A DNA stretch of 33,751 nt, taken from Planctomycetaceae bacterium (GTDB lineage Bacteria > Planctomycetota > Planctomycetia > Gemmatales > Gemmataceae). The notes below the pieces were generated by a model. It was given only the letters and a program-made list of their open reading frames with translations, was not told where the DNA came from and did no database searches. Each line of letters starts with the position of its first letter. Position 1 is the stretch's first letter. The DNA lies in NCBI GenBank assembly GCA_013823135.1, contig PNLP01000070.1:1-33751 (forward strand), read 5' to 3'. Below, in pieces: positions 23,774-31,971 of the stretch. A program made the position numbers and the translations under genes.

Positions 23774-25510
23774 ATGCAACCCCGACTTCTGCTCATCTCC
23801 ATAGTGGTGATGGGCCTGGCCTGTTCTCGGAACGGGGACCCACCCCAATCCGTGCCTCCCCCTGCCTCGGGCATGATTGAGCCAGTTGGCCCGCCGCTTT
23901 TTGCCAATATCACGGCGACTTCAGGAGTGGCGTTAACGTTCCGCAATCACGAAGAAGCAAACCACTACGCGATTATCGAGTCACTTGGCGGTGGGGTCGC
24001 ACTGATTGACTACGACCACGATGGATTACTCGACATCTTCCTTCCCGGCGGTGGTCGCTATGAAGGTCAACAAGTTCTGGGTGAACCGTGCAAACTCTTC
24101 CGAAACGTGGGTGAATTCAAGTTTGAGGATGTGACTGCGAAGGTGAAGCTCGATCGAATCGCGTTTCCCTACAGCCACGGTGCGGCAGCGTTCGACTATG
24201 ACTGCGACGGCTGGACCGATCTGCTCGTCACGGGGTACAACCGCCTCGTGTTGTTGCGGAATGAGCCGGACGGAGCAGGTGGTCGACAGTTTGTGGACGT
24301 GACTCAAAAATCGAAGTTACGCGATGAGATGTGGTCGGCCTCGGCCGCGTGGGGAGATCTGGATGGTGACGGCTTCCCGGAAATCTACGTGACCCACTAC
24401 GGAGACTGGGGATTCGGAACCAATCACCCCACCGATTGCTTTTACGACGGCAAGACACGCGACGTGTGTCAACCGAGGCGGTTCAAACCCCTTCCTCATA
24501 CGCTCTACAAAAACAACAGTGATGGCACATTCACGGATGTCTCGATTGCGGCGAAACTACGGAGGGACGGCCGGGGACTCGGAGTCATTTTTGTGGACGT
24601 GAACAACGATGGCCGACCAGACATCTACGTCGCCAACGACACCGATGACAACTACCTCTACATGAATCGTGGGAAGCCGACCGAGCTGGTTCTGGAGGAG
24701 ATTGGGTTGTTCGCGGGTGTGGCACGCGATGATCGTGGAATTGCCAACGGGAGCATGGGGGTCGACGCCGCGGACTTCAACCGCACCGGACTCGCCTCCC
24801 TCATTGTGACGAACTACGAGGGCGAACTCCCCGCGCTCTATCGGAACCAGAGCGACCATCGTGGCGAGCGATTCACGTTCGATACTCTGCCCAGCGGCAT
24901 CGCCGCCACGGGTGGGCGGCAGGTCGGTTGGGGCACGGGCTTTTTCGACTACGACCACGACGGCTGGGACGACCTCCTGATCGTCAACGGACACGCGATC
25001 CGGTTTCCGACCAAGCTCGAACGAAGGCAGAAACCCATCCTCCTTCGCAACGAGTCGGGGAAGTTCAAATTGAATGCAACCAATGGTGGCGAGTATTTCA
25101 ACCAGTCACACAACGGCCGCGGTGTCGCATTCGGCGACCTGGACAACGACGGCAAATGTGATCTTGTTGTCAGTCACCTCAATGAACCGGTGGTGATCCT
25201 GCGTAACATCGCCCAAACCAATGGCCGGCACTGGGTGGGTCTGGAGCTGGTTTGCGAGAAAGGTCACTCGCCGGTTGGGGCCCGTGTGGTGATCGAGACG
25301 GCGAGTGGGCGACAGACCAAATTCGCCAAAGGCGGCGCGAGTTATGCCTCGACGAATGACTCACGGCTCGTCTTCGGACTGAACGGAGACACGAAGATTG
25401 ACAAGATCACTGTCTACTGGCCATCGGGGGAATCGCACGAGATTCACGGCATCAAACCGGATTCGTACTGGAAGGCGATCGAAGGAGTGATAGAGGCGAA
25501 GAAGCCGTGA
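23774..25510 (+). CDS. CRTAC1-family lipoprotein (FG-GAP + ASPIC/UnbV)
   Basis: A 578-residue product. The signal peptide MQPRLLLISIVVMGLAC ends in a lipobox, so it is probably a lipoprotein. FANITATSGVALTFRN...ESLGGGVALIDYDHDGLLDIFLPGG opens the beta-propeller. D-x-D-x-DG loops follow (DYDCDGWTD, DLDGDGFPE, DVNNDGRPD, DYDHDGWDD, DLDNDGKCD), and an ASPIC/UnbV domain closes it at about residues 500-560 (PVGARVVIETASG ... ITVYWPSG). It is related to the CRTAC1 protein of the cytochrome operon but has a lipid anchor instead of a transmembrane helix. It appears monocistronic, with an IS66 remnant starting a few bases after its stop. Confidence 0.83.
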   Translation: MQPRLLLISIVVMGLACSRNGDPPQSVPPPASGMIEPVGPPLFANITATSGVALTFRNHEEANHYAIIESLGGGVALIDYDHDGLLDIFLPGGGRYEGQQVLGEPCKLFRNVGEFKFEDVTAKVKLDRIAFPYSHGAAAFDYDCDGWTDLLVTGYNRLVLLRNEPDGAGGRQFVDVTQKSKLRDEMWSASAAWGDLDGDGFPEIYVTHYGDWGFGTNHPTDCFYDGKTRDVCQPRRFKPLPHTLYKNNSDGTFTDVSIAAKLRRDGRGLGVIFVDVNNDGRPDIYVANDTDDNYLYMNRGKPTELVLEEIGLFAGVARDDRGIANGSMGVDAADFNRTGLASLIVTNYEGELPALYRNQSDHRGERFTFDTLPSGIAATGGRQVGWGTGFFDYDHDGWDDLLIVNGHAIRFPTKLERRQKPILLRNESGKFKLNATNGGEYFNQSHNGRGVAFGDLDNDGKCDLVVSHLNEPVVILRNIAQTNGRHWVGLELVCEKGHSPVGARVVIETASGRQTKFAKGGASYASTNDSRLVFGLNGDTKIDKITVYWPSGESHEIHGIKPDSYWKAIEGVIEAKKP

Positions 25511-25591
25511 TGTGCGGATAGCGTCCGGTGAATGGTCGTCTTGTGGTGCGAGGTAATCTGAGGGTTTTCTTCACCTGGAAGGAGACCCGTG

Positions 25592-25935
25592 ATGGCTGTG
25601 CACGACCCTCGTTTCGTGGAACGCTGGCGAACCATCATCGACGACTGGCGACATTCTGTACTCTCCGTGACGGCATTCTGCCGATCACGCCAGATCAACA
25701 AGTCCGGATTCCACCGTTGGAAGACCATCTTCGACCAACTCGATCGCAACTCCACAATTCCAATACATACCCGGGTCGAACGGAAGCCAGCACCAGCATT
25801 CGTCCCCTCCGCGTCGTTCCCGATGTGGTCGTCGAGGTCATCCTGCCCTCAGGACTCCAACTCCGTGTGCCGTTGTCCGCTGATGCCCAGCAACTCGCAC
25901 GCCTGGTTCTCGCCCTGGGAGCCACGACATGCTGA
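25592..25935 (+). pseudogene. tnpA: IS66 TnpA accessory protein, frameshifted
   Basis: From ATG 25592, preceded by GGAAGGAG, the frame gives FVERWRTIIDDWRHSVLSVTAFCRSRQ, then SGFHRWKTIFDQL. This is the helix-turn-helix (IS3/IS66 orfA-like) N-terminus of IS66 TnpA. Between about 25755 and 25810 homology moves to the -1 frame. There it continues as VVVEVILPSGLQLRVPLSADAQQLARLVLALGA, the normal TnpA C-terminus, and stops at 25933-25935. The gene is therefore broken by one lost base. Confidence 0.72.
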
Positions 25936-26090
25936 ACATCGGCACCACTGGCACCATCTACGTAGCTGTCGTTTCCCAGGACGGACGCAAGGAGATCGTC
26001 GGTCTTACTGGCGTCATCCGCCCAGTCCTCGACCGCGAGCTCGCTTCCGGCGACATCTTCGTCTTGGTGATTTTCACCGAAGCAGTCGCA
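25929..26090 (+). pseudogene. tnpB: IS66 TnpB, N-terminal fragment
   Basis: ATG 25929 overlaps the tnpA end, as is usual in IS66. MLNIGTTGTIYVAVVSQDGRKEIVGLTGVIRP...LASGDIFVLV matches the start of TnpB ('YLA...DMRKGIDGLAALV...LSGHLFVF'). After about residue 45 the family sequence (the 'KLLYWD' region) is absent and the frame runs into the kinase gene on the other strand. Only the first third or so remains. Confidence 0.68.
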
Positions 26091-26096
26091 CAGGTT

Positions 26097-28076
26097 TCAG
26101 TCCGTCACGGTGAACGATCGGTAGAACTCGGCGAGGCTCACATTGTTCACTCGCTCGATGTTCGGCATCCGCTTCAAGACAGTCAGGTCGCGGTGTGTGC
26201 GTATGTCGGCGAGGAGCGACCGCAGGCCGGTCCCGGCCAGCGGTTCCAGCGACTCGATCGGGCATCCGTCGCACTCCAGCTTCCGTAGACGCGGCATCCG
26301 CGCGACCGCCGAAAGGTCTCGCACCTTCGATCCCGTCACCGCCAACTCTTCCAGCCATTCACCAGGCACGTCGGCCAACGAGTCTACCGCCGTGCGTCGC
26401 ACATCGAGGTGGACGAGCGGACACCCCTTCAGGGGCGACAAGTCACGCAAGTTCCTCTGGTCGTGCAGCGTCAGGTACTTCAATGGCATCCCGGCCAGTG
26501 GGGAGAGGTCAGTGAGGTTGCCTCCGTCGGGCGGCACCCCCATCACCCCGAAGAACTTCATCTCCGACAGGCCGCGGACCGGGCGGATATCGCGAACTGC
26601 GTTCGACCGGAGGGTGAATCGGATCACCAACTCAGGCTCGATCCATCCCGACGCGTCCTTCGCCGTAAACCCCGGGTTCAACTCGGCCAGCTTCGCAGTC
26701 ACCAACTTGAACTGTTCCTTCGGCGGGCGGTGGGTCACATTCCGGCACCACTCGTCGTCGGGTGGCCCGTCCGGGAACGGGTGCGGCGTGCCTCGAATGT
26801 TGGCCGGGGCCTGTGCGGTCGCTGGGTCGGGGACGGGGTCGTGGATGGGCAACAGCACGACCGCCGCGGCGACAGCAACTACGGCCGTGACCGCCATCAT
26901 TGACCAGCGGGCGACCCGCCGAAGACTGGTACGCCAGGCGCGGTTCGCGAGGGGGCCAGTTGCCTCAGCCTCCGCAGCGATCAACTCACGTTCGACCTCG
27001 GCGGCCGTGGCCGGTCGGTCGGCTGGATCCAGGGCCACAAGCCGCTCGATTAGAGCCGCCAGACGCGTCTGCATATCCGTGGCCGCGTTGGTGAGCCGGA
27101 GTGGCGCGGGGAACGAGCCGTCCGTCGGGAACGCTCGAGCACCTGTGTACAGCTCGTATAGCACGCACCCAAGGGCGAACAGGTCGGAACGGGCGTCCAA
27201 CGCATCGCCGCGGGTCTGTTCGGGGGGCATGTACCCCGGAGTGCCGGCGCGGCCATCGGTACGGCCACCGTCGTCAGCAGCGCGGGCCAGTCCAAAGTCG
27301 ATGAGCTTCATCCGGGCGACCGCCGGGAGTGCGCCGTCCGATTCGTCCGTCCACCCGACGGGTGCTTCCAGCCACAGATTGGCCGGCTTCACGTCGCGGT
27401 GGAGCAACCCTCGGGCGTGCGCAGCAGCCAAGCCACCGGCCGCCTGACGGCCGATCCGCGCAACCAACCTGGCTGGTGGCGGGGGGTTCACCCGGAGCCA
27501 GTCCTGAAGGGTCTGGCCGCGAAGCAACTCCATCGCCAGGAACGGGACCGATCGGCCATCGACGGCGGCCTCGCCGACCTGGAATACAGTTACGATGTGA
27601 TCGTGGTGGACCGCAGCCAGCGCCCTCGCCTCGCGAGCGAATCGCTCCAGGTAACGCGGATCGCGGTCGGCCCCAGGCCGAAGCACCTTCAGCGCGACAT
27701 CACGCCCCAGGGCCATGTCTTCGGCCCGATACACGATACCCATGCCACCTGCACCGAGCAACTCCTTCACGCGATACGGCCCAACCCAGTCAGGCAGGTG
27801 CACCGAGCTCGGAGGCGGGATGATGCCGGCGAGACGGGACGACAGATCGGCCAGTTCGTTGGCTGGGGGCAGTGAGGGCAGCGGAGCTTCGCGGAGCGCC
27901 GCCAACAGTGGTGGGGCTGCGTGCGTCTCCTCGACCACGGCGGCGCATGTCGGGCAGTCCGAGACGTGGGTTGAGAGAAAATCGAGCAGGTCGGAGGTGG
28001 CGCGGCCGAGCAGAGCCTCCCGGACGGCCTCCGGGGGCGGGCACGGGCGGGGCGGTGGGGACTCAGTCCTCGGCAA
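26097..28076 (-). CDS. Ser/Thr protein kinase with N-terminal zinc-finger-like motif and C-terminal leucine-rich repeats
   Basis: A 659-residue product. The only plausible early start is TTG 28074-28076, inside the end of the sigma-factor gene, which implies coupled translation. Residues 37-44 (HVSDCPTC) match the HxxxCxxC pattern of zinc-binding anti-sigma domains. The kinase domain spans about 100-370: glycine loop GAGGMGIVY (108-116), Lys130 in VALK, HRDVKPAN (226-233), DFG (260-262), GTPGYMPPEQ (278-287) and SDLFALGCVLYEL (297-309), so it should be active. One transmembrane helix (391-410) separates it from an extracytoplasmic region with irregular leucine-rich repeats (about 470-640: LTDLSPLAGMPLKYLTLHDQRNLRDLSPLKGCPLVHLDV). 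It is probably a signalling partner of the adjoining ECF sigma factor. It ends at the truncated IS66 element. Confidence 0.85.
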   Translation of the reverse strand: MPRTESPPPRPCPPPEAVREALLGRATSDLLDFLSTHVSDCPTCAAVVEETHAAPPLLAALREAPLPSLPPANELADLSSRLAGIIPPPSSVHLPDWVGPYRVKELLGAGGMGIVYRAEDMALGRDVALKVLRPGADRDPRYLERFAREARALAAVHHDHIVTVFQVGEAAVDGRSVPFLAMELLRGQTLQDWLRVNPPPPARLVARIGRQAAGGLAAAHARGLLHRDVKPANLWLEAPVGWTDESDGALPAVARMKLIDFGLARAADDGGRTDGRAGTPGYMPPEQTRGDALDARSDLFALGCVLYELYTGARAFPTDGSFPAPLRLTNAATDMQTRLAALIERLVALDPADRPATAAEVERELIAAEAEATGPLANRAWRTSLRRVARWSMMAVTAVVAVAAAVVLLPIHDPVPDPATAQAPANIRGTPHPFPDGPPDDEWCRNVTHRPPKEQFKLVTAKLAELNPGFTAKDASGWIEPELVIRFTLRSNAVRDIRPVRGLSEMKFFGVMGVPPDGGNLTDLSPLAGMPLKYLTLHDQRNLRDLSPLKGCPLVHLDVRRTAVDSLADVPGEWLEELAVTGSKVRDLSAVARMPRLRKLECDGCPIESLEPLAGTGLRSLLADIRTHRDLTVLKRMPNIERVNNVSLAEFYRSFTVTD

Positions 28077-28623
28077 GGTCGGCTAACTCCTCGTTCAACC
28101 GGGCAAGCACCCGCGCCTTCGCGGTGTAGACAGCCCAGATGTTGATCCCCTGTTCGGTTGCTACTAGGGACGCGGGCTTCTCCTCAACCACGTGCGCCCA
28201 GAACGCCCGCCACACGGTCGGCGGGAACTCAGACTCGAGCACCGCAGCTACCCGCCGCATCAGTTCGCGACGGAATTCCTCTGCCGACACGTCCCCGCCT
28301 GCGTCACCGGCCAGATCGGCGAACGCTTCCTCCGGGACCGGAACCGGTCGACGGCGACGAGCGTACTCCCGGCACTTGTTGCGGGTGACCGTCCACAGCC
28401 AGGCACGGAAGCTCCCGCCCCGTGTGTGTTCGAAGTCTTGTAACTTCTGTACCAGGGTGGTGAATACGTCCTGAACCAAGTCGGCGGCGTCGTCGTGGCG
28501 GAATCCGTGCCCGCGAACCCACGAATACATCCCGGCGGAATACAAATGCACGAACCGATTCCAGGCGTCCCCGTCGCGCGGACTGCGGAGCCGGTCCAGT
28601 AGGGTCAGGGAGGTGGTGTGCAT
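28063..28623 (-). CDS. ECF-type RNA polymerase sigma factor
   Basis: A 186-residue product starting at MHTTSLTLLDRL; the open frame extends upstream to 28743 but that part includes the promoter. Region 2 is at about residues 10-95 (DAWNRFVHLYSAGMYSWVRGHGFRHDDAADLVQDVFTTLVQKLQDFEH, then FRAWLWTVTRNKCREYARRR). Region 4 is at about 130-180 (PPTVWRAFWAHVVEEKPASLVATEQGINIWAVYTAKARVLARLNEEL). This is the planctomycete ECF style usually found beside a Ser/Thr kinase. Its last 14 bases overlap the kinase frame. No classical anti-sigma gene is adjacent; the zinc-finger-like N-terminus of the kinase may fill that role. Confidence 0.87.
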   Translation of the reverse strand: MHTTSLTLLDRLRSPRDGDAWNRFVHLYSAGMYSWVRGHGFRHDDAADLVQDVFTTLVQKLQDFEHTRGGSFRAWLWTVTRNKCREYARRRRPVPVPEEAFADLAGDAGGDVSAEEFRRELMRRVAAVLESEFPPTVWRAFWAHVVEEKPASLVATEQGINIWAVYTAKARVLARLNEELADLAED

Positions 28624-28692
28624 GCCCGGGAGCTGAGATCGGCCGCTCCGCCAGCCTCCAGCACGGGGACAAGTATAAATCGCGATTACCGA

Positions 28693-28721
28693 ATCATACC
28701 CTCCCTCCCGTACCCGGTCAA
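28693..28721 (-). promoter_or_regulatory. Strong sigma-70-type promoter for the sigma factor-kinase operon
   Basis: On the minus strand TTGACC (28716-28721), exactly 17 bases, TATGAT (28693-28698): 5/6 matches in each box. Transcription would begin near 28686, about 60 bases before the sigma-factor ATG. This suggests housekeeping transcription rather than autoregulation. Confidence 0.62.
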
Positions 28722-28735
28722 CGACCACCCCAGCA

Positions 28736-31699
28736 TCACTCAATGACGTACCACGCGAACCCGCGGGCTGGGATGGTCACCGGCAACTTGATTCGGTGCC
28801 CGCGATCGAGTGCGTACTCCTTCGGCCCAGCGTCGCCGGCCCGGACCCGGGCGGTCCGGTCCAGACCCGTGTAATAGAGCGACACGTCCAGCACCTGCTC
28901 GGCAGCTCGCTCGGTCGGGTTGAAGACCAGAAGCATCCCCTTTTCCTTGCCACCTGGATTGACGTGCAGGTAGTAGTCGAGCTGACGTCCGTCGGCCCGG
29001 CGGAGATGGGCGATGTCGCCCGCGATCACCTCGCGGTGTTCTCGGTGCCACTTCACCCACCGCTCGACCATCGCCCGGCTCTTGGGACCGTCGTACAGTC
29101 GGCCGCCACGGACCCATAGTTGCGCTCCGGACGCGATCAAGTTGAAGAACTGCGTTTCGTACCGGTCCAGGTTCGCTTCGAGCCCGCCGCGGAGTACCTC
29201 GGTGTTCAGATTCACCCATCCCATTCCCGGGGTCTTTGGGAATGTGCCGTCGAAGATGTACTGCCGGTACAGGACGGTCTGAAGGGTGATATCCAGGTTG
29301 TCGGACGCTTCGCGATAGCCCATGCCGGTACACACCTGGCCGTTCAGGACGTACCAGTCCGGGATGGTGACGTACAAGTTCCGGCGCTGGCACTCGTGCA
29401 GGATCCCGCACATATACTCCCACTGCCGCCACTGGGAGTCGGCCAGCCCGCGGTGCCCAGGGTGGTCGATAGCAGCGCATGGATCGCCGTGGTACGGGCC
29501 ATCGGGGTTGAACGACCCGAGCCCGGTGGCGCCGATGAGCCGGAACATGTTCTCGCGGTAGTCCGCGCCCCACCGACTACACCCGCACCCACTCTGCCCG
29601 AAGAGGCTGCCCTGCTTGCCGGTCGCGGGGTTGATGCAGTTGTGCGCCGCGCCGCGGCCCTGCGACGCCATCATCAGTTCATAGGCACCGACCCGGACCC
29701 CCTTCGCGGTCCCGTGATCGCATATCTCCTTGAGCCACTTGATGTGACCCAGGGAGAGGTTGTCGTACGCGATCCCGGCCGGGTACTCGATCTGGAGTCG
29801 GTCGAAACCGAGTTCAGCCATCTGGTCGATGCAGGCCTTCAAACTGCGGGTGTCGTGCGTCGGGCAATGGACCTCCAACTGGTGCTCGCCAACCTGCGGT
29901 GCCAGAAGCCGGTAGAACCGGCGCTGTGCCAGGAACCGCCGCTCGGTCTCGTCGGAGTCGTTGAGGATCTCGAACGTGCGGAACGCGCGGAACGACCCGC
30001 CGTCAGGCACGACCGCGGCCGGGCCAGTGGGTGGGCGACTGACCAGGAGCGCCTTCTGGGGATTCCGCAGGAACAAATCCTCGGCCGGGTTCAGGGTGGC
30101 CATCGAACCCCACTCCGGGTCGCCCTCCCACTTCGTCGTCCCACCCCCCAGGTAGTAGTTCACCCACGGCCCACCCGGCCCGCCGGGTACGTGGACGCCC
30201 AGCGCACTACCCTCCCCGGTGAGGTTTCCGGTGGCGAACGAGTAGTCGCTCTCGACGTGTAACCGGGGCTTCTGGTCTTGGGCAACCGCGAGGCACTCGG
30301 CGTTGATTTCGTCCACGGTGACCTTGCGACCAGTCTGGTTCGTGACCGTGAACGTCTTCATCAGCACCGGGAGCCCGTCGTACACCTCGTAATGAACATC
30401 CACCGTAACCCCCCTGATCGCGGCGGACGCGAGCGGGGCGAAGTGGAACGTGACCCGCCGGCCCTTCGGCGGCCACGGCACGGCCGGTGCATTGCACTTG
30501 GGCCGCCAGTCGTACGGCTTGACCGGTTCACCGACCGTCATCCCTGTGAACCGCAGCGCCCCCGGGCGGGACTCCAGGTCCGCAAACCACTCAGGGTAGA
30601 GGAACGAGTGGTCGGCGGCCCCGATCAACCCGCCGACTTCAACCCACGTACCATCCACCTTCACCCGGACTTCGGGTTTCACCGCGCGGACGAACTCGGT
30701 CCCGGTGTCGGACCGTCGCATGCCGACGCAGCCCAGGTTGTCAGTTACCAGGAACGTCCGACTGACAAGCCCGTTGGACAACATGATCTGAGCCGACGCG
30801 CGGTCGCGGGTTGGGAGTACCTGGACTGAGGTGAGCGTGGCCGGCGGCTTGAGCAACCAGTCGTCGGTGGCGGCCCGCTCGTCGAACCGCGTGACCGCGA
30901 CCGCCCCCGGGGCGGTGAGCAACCGCTCGACCAGCGCGACGCGATCCGCTATGGCGACGGCATGCGCCTTCTTGGCCTTTGCTGTGTCGAGCAGTAAGTC
31001 CGCGGCGGCGTCGAAAGCGCCGGGTGCGAAAGTCGAGAGCCTGACTTCGGCGACCCACCCGTCGAACTGTTCGCGGCCGGGGGCGGTCGCACCGATGCTG
31101 AAGTTCGCCGGCCCCTTGCCAGGTGCGGCCGCCCGCCCGGGCACCCGCACGCCGTCCACCCAGAGAGTCACCTGGCCGTGCGACTTCACCACCGCCAGGT
31201 GCGTCCACTCGCCCGCTTTCACGTTGCCGATCTTGAACCCGCCCACCCCGCCGACCAGCAGTTCCCAACGCCCCTCGATCTGTCCGATCACGAACCCACT
31301 CCCACCATCGCCGCACGCGACGACCGCGTGGTACCCGCCCTTCGCGACCGCCTGGCGTGCGTTCGCCCAAGCCTCCAGAACCCAGTTGTCATCCGGGACG
31401 AGACCCTTCTCGATCCGGTAGCACTGATCCTTTTCGGCGAACGCGACCGAGCCGGTGTACACCTTGCGCCGCGGCTCCGGCGCGTCGGACATCACCTTCG
31501 GCGACCCACACCGCTGCAGCGCCGGCCCGCCCTCGACACGGCTCCGCAACTCTTCCGGGGCCGCAGTGTCGCGGACCGCCCCCTGCTCGTGCGTGAGGTG
31601 GTAGTGAGCGAGCGGCTTCACTTCGGCGCGGGCCTGTGGAACGAGCCACGCCGCGAGGATCACGACCAAGAGTGGGGCAGAACGAACGGGTTCTGGCAT
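28736..31699 (-). CDS. Large secreted protein: LamG-like domain plus glycosidase-like barrel
   Basis: A 987-residue product. I chose the start at 31699 (MPEPVRSAPLLVVILAAWLVPQARA) because it gives a clean signal peptide; the frame is open 65 codons further. Residues from about 30 to 220 look like a LamG/concanavalin-type domain (VLEAWANARQAV, GKGPANFSIGATAPGREQFDGWVAEVRL). A beta-sandwich region follows (MLSNGLVSRTFLVTDNLGCVGMRRSDTGTEF, a GH36-like opening). Next is a probable (beta/alpha)8 barrel (FDRLQIEYPAGIAYDNLSLGHIKWLKEICDHGTAKGVRVGAYELM, SFNPDGPYHGDPCA, LYVTIPDWYVLNG) and a C-terminal beta domain (GMLLVFNPTERAAEQVLDVSLYYTGL). It resembles alpha-galactosidase-type glycoside hydrolases, but I cannot fix a family or the catalytic acids. 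It is transcribed in the same direction as the sigma-factor gene, 112 bases upstream of it. Confidence 0.65.
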   Translation of the reverse strand: MPEPVRSAPLLVVILAAWLVPQARAEVKPLAHYHLTHEQGAVRDTAAPEELRSRVEGGPALQRCGSPKVMSDAPEPRRKVYTGSVAFAEKDQCYRIEKGLVPDDNWVLEAWANARQAVAKGGYHAVVACGDGGSGFVIGQIEGRWELLVGGVGGFKIGNVKAGEWTHLAVVKSHGQVTLWVDGVRVPGRAAAPGKGPANFSIGATAPGREQFDGWVAEVRLSTFAPGAFDAAADLLLDTAKAKKAHAVAIADRVALVERLLTAPGAVAVTRFDERAATDDWLLKPPATLTSVQVLPTRDRASAQIMLSNGLVSRTFLVTDNLGCVGMRRSDTGTEFVRAVKPEVRVKVDGTWVEVGGLIGAADHSFLYPEWFADLESRPGALRFTGMTVGEPVKPYDWRPKCNAPAVPWPPKGRRVTFHFAPLASAAIRGVTVDVHYEVYDGLPVLMKTFTVTNQTGRKVTVDEINAECLAVAQDQKPRLHVESDYSFATGNLTGEGSALGVHVPGGPGGPWVNYYLGGGTTKWEGDPEWGSMATLNPAEDLFLRNPQKALLVSRPPTGPAAVVPDGGSFRAFRTFEILNDSDETERRFLAQRRFYRLLAPQVGEHQLEVHCPTHDTRSLKACIDQMAELGFDRLQIEYPAGIAYDNLSLGHIKWLKEICDHGTAKGVRVGAYELMMASQGRGAAHNCINPATGKQGSLFGQSGCGCSRWGADYRENMFRLIGATGLGSFNPDGPYHGDPCAAIDHPGHRGLADSQWRQWEYMCGILHECQRRNLYVTIPDWYVLNGQVCTGMGYREASDNLDITLQTVLYRQYIFDGTFPKTPGMGWVNLNTEVLRGGLEANLDRYETQFFNLIASGAQLWVRGGRLYDGPKSRAMVERWVKWHREHREVIAGDIAHLRRADGRQLDYYLHVNPGGKEKGMLLVFNPTERAAEQVLDVSLYYTGLDRTARVRAGDAGPKEYALDRGHRIKLPVTIPARGFAWYVIE

Positions 31700-31971
31700 G
31701 GGGTCTGACCTCGGGCTTCGACGACTGACGACACGACATGAATGCGCATCGCGAGACGATTTGGGCAGCCGATCGCGAGAACCCGGGATACGGGCGGCGG
31801 AACCATTTGTCAGGGAACGAGTTAGTTGATTTTGCGATTTTTTATCTACCGACCGTCCCAAAGTGGGCTCGCTCGCGCATTTACATCTTCGCAAGACAAC
31901 CGATCGAACCGGAGCACGGTTTCATTCGTTTCGTCACGCTCCAGTTTCATTCGCGGCCCAGGAGTATTCGA
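31700..31971. other. Divergent intergenic region
   Basis: This gap between the glycosidase-like gene and the DUF1559 gene is AT-richer in its middle (a TTTTGCGATTTTTTATC stretch near 31830). Two GGAAC motifs occur at about 31799 and 31815. GGAAC is the common -35 core of ECF sigma factors, but no matching -10 is clear. AGGAG at 31960-31964 is the ribosome site of the DUF1559 gene. The DUF1559 frame is open through this region, but its translation has no family features. Confidence 0.4.

Larger units (their letters stand above)
25516..26095 (+). mobile_element. IS66-family element, left part (truncated)
   Basis: IS66 elements have ends close to GTAAGCGTCCGGTGA. Here GATAGCGTCCGGTGAA occurs at about 25517-25532, right after the CRTAC1 stop. 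It is followed by a frameshifted tnpA and the beginning of tnpB in the normal IS66 order. Homology stops at about 26090, where the C-terminus of a leftward kinase gene begins. The matching tnpC tail lies at 33483-33751 in the same orientation. Confidence 0.72.

Noticed and set aside
29120..30262. 380-codon plus-strand open frame opposite the glycosidase-like gene
   Set aside because: The minus-strand product has a signal peptide and domain-like structure; this frame shows none.
31799..31820. ECF-type promoter built from paired GGAAC motifs before the third DUF1559 gene
   Set aside because: The -35-like GGAAC cores are present, but no convincing ECF -10 follows at the right distance, so I did not call it.
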